DNA from: Trichaptum fuscoviolaceum
Taxonomy: Eukaryota; Basidiomycota; Agaricomycetes; Hymenochaetales; Trichaptaceae
Reading direction: 5' to 3'
DNA length: 64,000 nucleotides
Assembly: GCA_910574455.1 (NCBI GenBank)
Contig: CAJSYZ010000011.1
Coordinates: 3,518,941-3,582,940, forward strand
The notes below the pieces were generated by a model. The model searched no databases, was not told the origin of the DNA, and saw only the letters and a program-made list of their open reading frames with translations. Position numbers and translations under genes: made by a program. The stretch's first letter is position 1. Each line of letters opens with the position of its first letter. Below are positions 11,252 to 20,896 of the stretch, one piece after another.

Positions 11252-12720
11252 ATGCCCTTGGGATCCAGAACACCCAGCCCAGCCGACTCTGGCCTATACG
11301 TCAACATTCTTCAAAGGCTGTCGAAGCCTACGCAGTGGTCCGAAGAGCACGAAGAGGTATTCTGTGCCATCCCATTGACATTACTCCCCTCGCCGACTGA
11401 CTGTTCTGCAAATTAGGCCCTTATAGAACCCTACAAATATGTCACAGCGACGCCAGGAAAAGATATCCGTGGGCGACTCATCAAGGCGTTCAACAATTGG
11501 TTGAATGTCGACGCGGAGAAATTAACCGTGATCACCAAAGTGACTGCCATGCTGCACAGTGCAAGTTTACTGTAAGTCGAAGTATTGAATAGACTCATCT
11601 TTAACCACGCTTAGTCTATATCTTTAGTATCGACGACATTGAAGATGGATCGCAACTCCGCAGGGGAATTCCAGGTGCGTTTTTTTATATAACTCTTAGA
11701 AGTGATGGATTTAGCTCATAGTTTGGTTCCGTGTGAAAGTTGCTCATAAAATATTCGGCGTACCGCAGACTATCAACTGCGCGAATTACGTCTATTTTCT
11801 TGCTTACAAGGAATTGTTCAGTTTGCGCGACGCATGGACATCAAATGCAGATCGTATTGTCACCGGTAATGAAACTTCAAAAGTCACGAGTCAATAGTAT
11901 CTCTCATAGATCTATTGTAGAGGAGCTCCTGAATCTCCATCGAGGGCAAGGGCTCGAGCTTATATGGCGCGATTCCCTCCAATGCCCCACGGAGGAGGAG
12001 TATATAGATGTAGTTGATAACAGTAAGTTGATCATGAATCCTTGTCCAAGTTGTCTGTCACTAAAACCATTGCTCTAATTTGAATGGGAAGAGACAAGCG
12101 GTCTTCTTCGTATAGCAGTTAAACTCATGATGAGTTATGCCACAACGAATCGGCATATGTACGTGAACCAGGATTTCTTGTAAGAAGTACGAGCTGAAGT
12201 AAAGTAACCTGAAGAGATTATGTCCCACTAATCAATCTCATTGGAGTTTACTATCAAATTCGGGATGACTACATGAATCTACAGAGCAGCGAGGTCCGTA
12301 CCCTTTGTTCAGTAGCTTCTGGCGAGAATTTACTACTCATGTGCCTGTAGTATGAGTCAAACAAGGGGTTCGCTGAGGACCTCACCGAAGGGAAGTTCTC
12401 CTTCCCTATTGTTCACGGAATACGCGCGGATACGAGCAACCACCAGATCATGAGTACGTTTAAACACTAGCATAGATAATCCGCGAACCACACTGACATA
12501 GACTATAGATGTACTTCAGAAGCGCCCAGCAACTCCAACCCTCAAGCACCATACCATCGACTACTTGGAGGGGCACACGAAGTCTTTCGACTATACGAGA
12601 TCGGTACTGGAGTCCTTAGAGTGCCAGATTACGGAGGAAATTGAGAGGTTTGGCGGGAACGAAGATTTGCAAAACCTTGTAGATGCCTTTAAAGTTAAGG
12701 CTGTCAACGGGCATGCATAG
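11252..12720 (+). CDS. Geranylgeranyl diphosphate synthase, copy 2
   Basis: Paralogue of the gene at 3725, same reaction. Exons 11252-11356, 11417-11571, 11628-11674, 11740-11865, 11921-12022, 12092-12158, 12215-12293, 12351-12453 and 12509-12720 give 331 residues. Exons 2 to 9 have exactly the lengths of copy 1 (155, 47, 126, 102, 67, 79, 103 and 212 bp). First motif [13 protein letters not shown] (DDIED near 89-93), second motif [12 protein letters not shown], then the shared [18 protein letters not shown]. Both copies are intact, so both are probably functional. Placement beside the terpene synthase makes copy 2 the better candidate for a dedicated precursor supplier. Confidence 0.93.
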
Positions 12721-13427
12721 TGAGTGGAATATTTATGCGATAGCTCGAAAGTCTACTCTCGGAAAGCATACACTACCAATGGACGATTATAACAGAATTC
12801 ATATTGTATACAATTAAGTTCACTCTTTGACGTACTCAAAATTCATACTAGCTGCAGCTCTTCACTCATGGCAGATCATAGGTGAAGTGAGAGAGAACTC
12901 GAGAAAATTATTTACTCGAACTGTCTCAGAGATTGAAGAGGAACAGAGATTTGCTGGCCATTACTAGAGTTGAGCCGTTGAAGCCCAAGCGGTTGGGCCT
13001 GTGATCGAATTCAATGGAAGCGCGTGCGTCACATACCTGATGCTGCGTTACGTCACGCGTCAGAGCTTAGTAGCACGATTTCAAATTTGAATATAATGAG
13101 GACCAAAGAACATAATCGAAAAGTATTGACTCAAAATAGAAAAAAGGACATACAACGAAATTAGATCGTATTAGTATAAGATCACATGCTCTGGGGATGG
13201 TAACCAAATCAAAAATATCAGATTTGTACAAAATCAGATACAATGGAAAGTGGATTCCTTGAACAAACTCCGAAGCTTCCCCTTGACTCTTGGATCACTT
13301 AATACCTCACTATCCTTGTGAATAACTGTCTCGTTATAAACGGAGATAAATGCAGACATGTGTGGATACATCATGTAGTTTCAGGAAATCAGGACGTATC
13401 CGCTCATAAACGCTTTCCCATTGATTA
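12721..13427. other. Intergenic region between convergent genes
   Basis: No gene seen. It lies 3' of GGPP synthase 2 (+) and 3' of the minus-strand gene ending at 13428. It is AT-rich from about 13080 to 13260. Confidence 0.5.
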
Positions 13428-14503
13428 TTAGGAACGACGAACCGAGGATGCTGTCTGGCTGACACCATTTATCTGAGGCGTTGGTGGCAAACGACGGAAC
13501 GGCGCCGGAGAACGTAGCTCGGACCCGTTGACCGCAGACTTCGTGCGCTGCCTAGCGGAGGAAGGGGCTGGAGAAACACGTAATTGAGCAGATGACGCGA
13601 CTCGACTCGGCGCCCTCGGACCACGAGGTCGGGGGCTCCTACACCGCTCAGGATGTTGACGAGGACCAGAAGTAGCTTGCTGAGGGGGTGTGAGTACAAC
13701 AACAGGCACATTTCGACTGACTGTCTGCGGTTTGTCGATTGAGTCACCACGAGTTGGAAAGGCCATCCTGATCGCTTGGTACTCGTCATCGGGAAGAAGT
13801 GAGCCCTTCCTGCCAAGGTTGTTGAGGCGTTTCCTTCCTTCCTGACGTTCGATGTGATGAATAGACCCAGTCTTATCATCAAAATCGAGGAATACGGGAA
13901 CGTGCTCTGGATGCTCATATTTCTCTGCAAGCCCATTCAAATGCGGACCTTGGAAAGTGTGTAACGTTCCGCTCGGAGTCTTCTGACGCTTTAAACTGCT
14001 CCCGCTCGTTGGGACCTAAATATTGTAAGCTTGGTATAAACAAGGTAAGAGGAAATCGCACTCACAGTGCGACCAGAGACATGATTCTCCTCTGTATTAA
14101 CAAATTCAGGCATCTGAACAACACGCGCGGTGCGGTTACAGGATGGCGATGGGTGTTCAACAGATAATGTCAGATTTTGACGATGGCTTGACATTGCGAA
14201 GACAGTAGATGGGTAGTCAGAGTGTAAAAGAGTGTCAGGAGTTGGTTTACGAATGACAGACGTTGGTGAAGGAAAAGACAAACGTTCGGCTTGCTGCCTT
14301 ATAAGTGTGCGCATTTGTGGTCGAGGGCCACAGACGCGACCACATACAATACACGGCGCTTTAACATGTCCCACAGCTGTGGAGGTCTCATCAAAGCTAA
14401 ATTCAAAGAGACAACACTGAGCGCGAACCACGAATGCAAAGGCACCACACTTAAAAGCTTCACGGGATGCAATTGTCTTTGAGGCATTTTGGAGATAATG
14501 CAT
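13428..14503 (-). CDS. Hypothetical protein, Pro/Ser-rich C-terminus
   Basis: Not recognised. Two exons (14503-14066 and 14015-13428) joined in frame by a 50-bp intron give 341 residues. The N-terminal part has a compact CIVCGRVCG cluster near residue 50 that might bind metal. A middle segment (HVPVFLDFDDKTGSIHHIER) looks folded. The last 100 residues are Pro/Arg/Ser-rich and probably disordered. The ATG lies 2 bp after the stop of the upstream LYR gene on the same strand, leaving no room for a promoter; a later start, or a shared transcript, should be considered. Confidence 0.65.
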
Positions 14504-14505
14504 AG

Positions 14506-15152
14506 CTACAATCGCGCTCGTTTTTCTTTGAATCGAGTACGACCCAATATAAGACCATCTCTGCCCTCTGCCATGTGGATTACCTCACCCAGGGCTCCCC
14601 AAGCATTTTCGTCTATCCTATCGGAGCGACGCTGGCGCATGAGTTTGTTATATTCCCGCTTTCCTTCGCGGAGGTCCTTCGGGATGATCTTGTACTGAGG
14701 AGAGTTTGCCGGAAGCTGCGGGTTCCAAGAGCCACTCGGTGTAAGATAGCGCGCCGTTGACCATAGGTAATTCGAATGTCCTAGAAGGAATAGCTGATTT
14801 ACAATACGATGAGGAAGACCTCTGGAGTGAGATGAGTTGTGCAGTAGCGATAGCGTTTCGTTTACTGAAGCGAAACTCGTTTATCAGCAAATGGGCCAAA
14901 TTTGAAGACGCGTTGAAGTCGGAAGCGGCGCTCACTTCTATAATCAAACTCAACCAGCCACTTTTTCAGATGAGCAGAGTTCTCAGGAGTAAGTTCCTCT
15001 ACTTTTTTGACAGTTTTTGCTGTAGCCTCAAATGTTGCTCGGTAAAGTCTTCTCAAATTTCTGGTTGCAAGACTATTGTGGAGCACAGAAGCCGACGTTG
15101 CACGAAGGAAAAGTCGATATAAAGAAGTAAGCTTTGGGTTAAACTGGCTCAT
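14506..15152 (-). CDS. LYR-motif (complex 1 LYR family) protein
   Basis: Two exons (15152-14936 and 14864-14506) with a 71-bp intron (donor GTGAGC) give 191 residues. SLYRLFLRAT (10-19) carries the Leu-Tyr-Arg motif, followed by the helix-rich NLRRLYRATFEATAK typical of the family. LYR proteins are small, mostly mitochondrial, and act as assembly factors or subunits of respiratory complexes, the Fe-S system or the mitoribosome. The C-terminal part contains LPANSPQYKIIPKDLREGKR and KLMRQRRSDRIDE. Which LYR subfamily it belongs to is not clear; a Cup1-like protein is one option. Ignoring the intron gives a frame that runs into an unrelated 24-residue tail, which is why the spliced model is preferred. 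Confidence 0.82.
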
Positions 15153-15698
15153 TACACCTTGGAATTGTACGAATGCCAGTCGTGATCAGGAGACAGGTCG
15201 CAGCAGAAAAGTGTTGAAAGGTGCGAGGAACGTTAAAACTTCGGTTGAACACGACTCTATACATACCCAGCAGGACCCCCGGAACTCCCTCAGGCTCACT
15301 CAGCCTGTGACTCAGGCGCTGAGGCTACTATTATGTAAGTAGTATTAGTACAGATATACTCTTTCCGGGAGGCCTTCATGAGCTGAGGTCTCCGGGGTCT
15401 TGCACTAGCACGGGCTTGATGCAACATTTTTGTTAACGTGAGAAAATGAGATAATCGTAAGGTTAAAGGCTTTTCAGTTTATAATTACTAAGTTTGACAT
15501 TTGCTTCCATGCACTTCACGGAGTTAATGTTTGGCAAGGGAGGCCAGCCGCTAGCCTAAGTGTCAGCCACCCCGCAACATCCATCGAATCGTATGTGATA
15601 GGAATCTAACTTTATCATCGTAATATTACTTTTTTTTTACATACATACTTCTACAGCATTTATTGTAAGCTTACATGCAAGAATGCCTTACTGTACTT
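15153..15698. other. Intergenic region
   Basis: No gene seen. It holds the 5' flank of the LYR gene and the 3' flank of OYE1. A run of T residues at 15631-15638 lies downstream of OYE1. Confidence 0.5.
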
Positions 15699-17187
15699 CT
15701 ATAAGCTATTCTCAAGCATAAGCGGCGCGCCTGCCTCGATGATCCCCTTCTGCGCATTTTCCTGCATTTTTTGCATGAACGCAGTGAGTACACCCAAGAA
15801 CCGCTCCACATTCTGCTTATCAGACGTGTTGAAGGGCTTCTCCCCGTAGGCCATCTGATTAATTTGAACACCGCCTGCGGTACTGGAGACACCGAAGTCG
15901 TTCATGTCGAGCAGTGTGTCGTGTGCACGGTGCACTTCTCCAGAGATGAGCTTCGCAGGAAGATCGGGTTCCTCACAGGCCGGGCGACCGAGTCCGATTC
16001 CGTCAGTTGAACCTTCTTGAATAGCGCATATCATCCCTGAAGCTGTGCGGAACCCTCCAGTAACGTAGAGCTTGGTCTTCTTAAGCGCAGGACGGACAAC
16101 TTCCGCAAATTGTAAGAAGAAGGCTAAGGGTAGCAGAAAGCTTAAGTGAGCAAAAATCGCCGGCCTGAACAATCATGAATGCGATTTACCTTCCCGCGCT
16201 TTTGTTGATTCGCGGTGTCCCATATGCAGCTCTTCATACGTTCCGCCGCTGAGCTCGACAAAGTCGACGCCCAGTTCTTCCAGGTGTGCACAGACTTCGC
16301 GGCACTCCTCAGCCTGGAACCCGCCCTTCTGAAATTCAACAGAATTGATTTTAATCCCGATAGAGAACTTGGGATTCTTGACCCGGGTGCGTATCGCCTC
16401 GATAATCTCGTACACGAATCGAGCTCGATTTTGCAAAGGACCGCCATACTCGTCTGTGCGATTGTTTGTTGTACTGGATAGGAACTGTGCGATGAGGTAC
16501 CCATGAGCGCCGTGCAACTCGATGCCGTCGAACCCGGCTCGATGCAAGAATTCAGCCGTATACGCAAACTTAAAGAGGATACTATTTAGTCTGGTGAAAA
16601 TTACATCACTGCTCAGAATGTTACTGACCTTATCCACAACATCCTTAATACCCTCTTTCGTTAAAGCGGTAGGTTTTCCGAACGTCATGCCAAAGGTAGG
16701 CTGAAGCTGCACATCGCCAGCCGACACTGGGTTAGGATTGATAGCCTCCATAACCTGCCGACCTGCATGACTGATCTGCGCTATGGCTAGTGATCCATGA
16801 GCCTTAGCAGCTGATGCAATTCGAGAGAATGCCTCCAGACGCTCGGGAGTCTCAAAAGGTTCGTATACGATCATGTTTCCCGGTGCCTCCAAGTCAATAG
16901 GCGTAATCATGACATTTCCCGCTGTATATCTGGATCAGCTCGGGTGACCGGCCAGTGGTCTTTAAGCACGAACTTAAGATGACCCCGAAGCCTCCCTTCC
17001 CCCATTCCCCGTACACACGAACTAACTTCGCATCCGGCATGCCGCGCTTTTCGATAACATGCTGGTCCCAAGACGCAAGGCGTTCCGTTGTAGCGCCCTT
17101 CAGAAATCTTGACTTCGCAACCAGCTTTGAAGTGGGAAATTCCAGAGCGTCGCCGAGGATCTTCTGGACAACATGAGTGCCAGTCAT
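15699..17187 (-). CDS. Old Yellow Enzyme family NADH:flavin oxidoreductase, copy 1 (OYE1)
   Basis: An FMN-dependent ene-reductase-type enzyme expected to reduce activated C=C bonds with NAD(P)H. Exons on the minus strand are 17187-16974, 16921-16629, 16568-16190 and 16123-15699, giving 436 residues. Family marks: AQISHAGRQ in strand 3, the active-site segment ELHGAHGYLIAQFLSS followed by NNRTDEYGG and NRARF, the SGGTYE segment, and the FMN-phosphate end GGFRT then DGIGLGRPACEEP. An upstream in-frame Met at 17238 is possible; 17187 matches the start of the paralogue. It is a close paralogue of the gene at 32763 with the same exon plan, and the 5' flanks are also related. It heads the left arm of the mirror arrangement. 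Confidence 0.93.
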
Positions 17188-18553
17188 TTTCAAGATCAGC
17201 GACAAGCTTTTTGGTGGAACGCACCCAGCGGTATCCAATCTTATACGGTTCTTGACTCTAGATATGCTGACATATCACTTCTAATCTTATTATGAGTCAA
17301 TCTCGGCAATGGCTGAGAAATTTGAATGTCACCAAGGCTTCACAGCCGACTCGGATGAGCTATTCATCTGGGTATGAGTCGGTGATGCGTGGAAGATGCT
17401 CTCACCTATGACATTGGCAGTTGTACGCAGGATCCGAATCCTGATCCTAGGGTACCTCTCATATGCAGAACTGAACTGCCAGACCCAGATCTTCATCATA
17501 AGTTTTGCTAGAAGAGAAGAAAGAAGGTAGGATTTACTGAAATCATATAAAATAAACTTCATTTGAGACATACCTGAGAGAGTCCGCGTCGGTATTAGTC
17601 AATGAGTCAAATCGTATACTGGTTCTCGATGCCGTCGGTGTATTTTGGAGTGCGTGTCCCCCCGGCGTGTCGAGTCACTGGCAAGGGTTGGATTTGGCCG
17701 AAATGCGATAGGTTTAGAAACACCTTCCTTCCCGCATCGACCTTAACACCGTTTTTCAGAAGCGATATATCGATAGACTTTCGCTTCAAGGTTGCGAATC
17801 AAGAATATTAGGATATAGATCATACCCAACCCTTCGTTAGTGTACTCGTATTCTTCGTGTTGGAAGTTTGTGACAGGGTGTAATGTATTATAGTATGAAG
17901 TGCAGTACATACTACTTGTAGTAAATGAGCCTGAGGTTCCCACCGTGACGGCGGTCACTGAGGTTGCGAAAATTTCCGAGTTTTGCTTTTGCTCTACCAT
18001 TGGCATCGTCACGGTCAATGCGAGTTACTTCTGTTCTTCGCTTTTCCACAGCGGCCAGCACTGTAGGATACATCTGGCCACTTCTGAGCTGCCCATCTTC
18101 TATCACTTTGAGAATCGAGAATTCTGTGTTCTCACACTCGACGAGCCATACGGCAGTAATGTTTCAACATCTAACATTCGAGAAATTCAGTCGTCGATCA
18201 GGAGCATATACGCGCGAATATTCCCCCATAATAAGATTCTGACATGCCTAAAGGACCGTTCAATGCGGTTGACTCTATAGCTGGAGGAAGACAGAACCAC
18301 CGAACATGAGTATGACCTCGGTATGTCGATCTACTTGTGTCTTCGCAGTTAACTACTACCATACAAACTGTTGATACAAAGAACATCATATGTTTTGCTT
18401 CCCGTAGATATGTTGAAATCCGGTAATTCCATTTACGATGTTGGCGCGATGCGAAGAGTTGTATCGCCTACCGTGACCACCACCCCCCAACTCCAAGTTC
18501 CTGACAGAATCACGGAGTTGCTTGACGAATGAACTGTTTTCTGGAGCTGACGG
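17188..18553. other. Intergenic region upstream of OYE1
   Basis: No gene supported. The stretch nearest OYE1 (17190-17470) is conserved with the 5' flank of OYE2 (see the promoter entry). The remainder contains only short frames. The conserved reading frame beyond the early stop of GTPase A lies at 18480-18553. Confidence 0.5.
17190..17470 (-). promoter_or_regulatory. 5' flank of OYE1, conserved with OYE2
   Basis: Read on the minus strand, this flank shares blocks with 32495-32762 upstream of OYE2: GGATCCGAATCC or its close variant, ATAGGTGAGAG, a GACTCATA/ACTCATA block, AGAAGTGATATGTCAGC and GTCAAGAACCGTATAAGA. Order and spacing are similar. These are candidate promoter elements kept after duplication; simple recent shared ancestry is the alternative. 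Confidence 0.6.
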
Positions 18554-19262
18554 CTAAGACGCACTCGCCTCTATGACAGCTTCCAAGATGTCTACGATCC
18601 CTTCACCAGTGTACGCGGAACACTCTATATAATTCTTCGCTTCAAGCTGATTCACTTTTTGCGTTCCCTGATAGAATCATTTGTTAATGAATTCACCTAC
18701 AACGAAGCAGCATGCACTAACCCAATTCCGCGCTATCTCCAAGCATTCTTCAGCTGCGCTGTCTTTTTTACAACCAAGAAGGATTATGGGTGTTCCTGCA
18801 GCTAGTTCCTTTATATCCTTAATCCACTTGAAAACGAGGACAATTAGAAGATCGAATTCAACAGCGAATATCGAAAGGCGCCTGCCTTATCGGCTTCGCC
18901 CAATTTCCGATTTTCCTGTACACCGTTGATATCAAAGCATACCATGAAAACACTCTTTCCTGGGTACATTGACCGCACTGCGAGAATGTATTCTTCTTGA
19001 CCCTGTGTATCATGGACTACAAGCGTCAAGTCGATCCCTTCATGGTCCAAAGTCGTTTGGTGGGCCCCGAGGAGCTCTCCGAAATAGCCAGTATCGGTGA
19101 TCGAGGGTGTCTCGTTGTAAACAAGCTTCCCAATTATGAAAGTCTAGGCGCTATACATCGGTAAAACGAGATCGTTCGGGCTCAAATCAACAAATGGAGG
19201 TCTAAGATACATACCTTCCCAGCGTACGCACCACCTACGACAATGACTTTAATTGGTTTCAT
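18554..19262 (-). CDS. Atypical Rho-like small GTPase A, C-terminally truncated
   Basis: Exons 19262-19215, 19143-18886, 18826-18722 and 18667-18554 give 174 residues. The P-loop GGAYAGKT spans the first intron (residues 10-17). The switch II motif is DTQGQEEY, the G4 motif is GCKKD where Rho proteins have TKxD, and G5 is CSAYTGEG. The intron after exon 2 starts with GC (GCAGGC), not GT. A TAG stop at 18556-18554 falls where paralogue C has TCG; the reading frame beyond it is still recognisable, so the protein has lost about 35 residues. There is no CaaX box. Expected to bind GTP; partners unknown. It lies between OYE1 and GTPase B, all on the minus strand. Confidence 0.78.
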
Positions 19263-19618
19263 TACTGGATCGAGATGGCGAGTATTGGTTTACATACTAC
19301 ATCTTTAATGAAGACTACGGCGCTTTTCCGAGACCCGGGCCCGACTCAGTAACTTAGTTGCTTACCGACTCTTTTATCACATATGCGATGAGTTGGAAAT
19401 TGCCTATCGATGCAGTGCCCCTTCTACAGGTGTTCCATCGCAAGGTGCCTGAGTATCCGAGTCTGGAGTCACTCCGAAATCGCAAGGCTGTACTCGACAT
19501 TATCTAAAAGGACTCTTGGTGAGTTAGTCTACAAGAACCAAATTCTACCTGACTCGGAACTGATAACTTGAACTGCCTGGAGAAGACGATACTAGGAATT
19601 CACTACCATTTACATACG

Positions 19619-20435
19619 TCATTTCATCTGAAGGCTGCCGCATACCATCCTCGCGATAGATTCGCGGAGAGACAAAATGAATGAGGTGTTCTGTGAAGCC
19701 CGTGATGCTAATCTCATCTGAGAAACATGCCAGTGCGCCTCTACCACAGCGTTCATAATGACGCTGACTCCTTCGCCAGTGTATGCGGAACTCTCGATGT
19801 AGCTCTGTGCTCTAAGCTCTTTCACTTTGTCCGTTCCCTGATGAATATTATTCATCAATATAATGTTTCTCTTGAAGATGGTTCACATACTAACCCACTT
19901 TCTCGCAATTTTCAGGGATTTACCATTCGCAATGTCTTTCTGGCATCCAACTAAGATCATCGGCGTTTCTGGTGCATACATGTTTATCTCCTTAACCCAC
20001 TTTAAAAGCATACAGCGGATTCATCTTAGTACCAGTGGTGCTGGTAATTAATGGAAGAGATCACCTACCGTGTCTGTCGCATTCGACTGTTTGCCGTCTT
20101 CCAAACACCCAAACTTGAAGCACACCATGAACACATCGGTTCCCAGATAGTGTTCCCTTATCGCAGGGATATACTCTTCCTGGCCCGGGGTATCATGGAA
20201 CTCAAGCGTGACGCTGTCCCCATCGTCGTCCGCAATGGCCATTTTCTGGACTTGGAAAAAGTCACCATCCCTGTACCCAGCTTGGGCGCTCCAGTTATAT
20301 ATAAGCTTTTCCAAAACAGCGGTCTAGAGGCCATACATTGAAGCGTTCAGGCTCGAATCGAAAGCAAAGTGGAGAAATGGACAGAACCTTTCCACAGCGG
20401 GCATCTCCTACACAAACGACTTTAATAGAGCGCAT
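19619..20435 (-). CDS. Atypical Rho-like small GTPase B
   Basis: Exons 20435-20388, 20323-20069, 19999-19895 and 19837-19619 give 208 residues, normal for a Ras-superfamily protein. Motifs: P-loop GDARCGKT (10-17, across intron 1), switch II DTPGQEEY, G4 VGCQKD, G5 SSAYTGEG. The usual switch I threonine context is not recognisable. The tail ends CGSLQMK, so the canonical CaaX prenylation site is missing. Intron 2 has a normal GT donor (GTAGGT), unlike copies A and C. Exon 1 (48 bp) and exon 3 (105 bp) match the other copies exactly. It is the most diverged of the three and lies innermost on the left arm. Confidence 0.82.
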
Positions 20436-20896
20436 AGCGGCAAGGAAGGGAGAGGTCGAAACGCATCGACGACGGGACTGGATATATGGAAGATTGCCCA
20501 GCGCTTCATCAATCACTGGCTTCCATGTACTGCCAATAGTCCGGGCATTCATACTCACACTGTGGACTATGCGCTGAGCGATGTTCACACATCGTAAGTT
20601 CTTATTTGCAATGTTCCATTCCCCGGTTTGATCTATCACCTTGAGCGCTTAGAGCATTAAAGGGTGACAGAAGGGTAGGCCCTGATGCTATACGGCAAAC
20701 TTGTTATTCCCGTGCAACTAGTAAGACATAGCTTCGATGTGAGAAAATACAGACATAACTTATGAATATATACTTTACATAATGGAGGAGATGAATGTCG
20801 AAATCAAAATGAGTGTTCGTTGTCTGAGGGTCAGTGGAAAGGAATGCAAAAAGGTTGCCCTGTCATCGTGGTAACAGAAAAGAAGTCCGAGATCGT
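20436..20896. other. Intergenic region
   Basis: It holds the 5' flank of GTPase B and the 3' flank of the large disordered-protein gene. AT-rich at 20740-20800. No gene seen. Confidence 0.5.

Noticed and set aside
14862..14936. Apparent frame break in the LYR gene
   Set aside because: A GTGAGC donor at 14935 and acceptor at 14865 remove 71 bp and open a 119-codon exon in frame.
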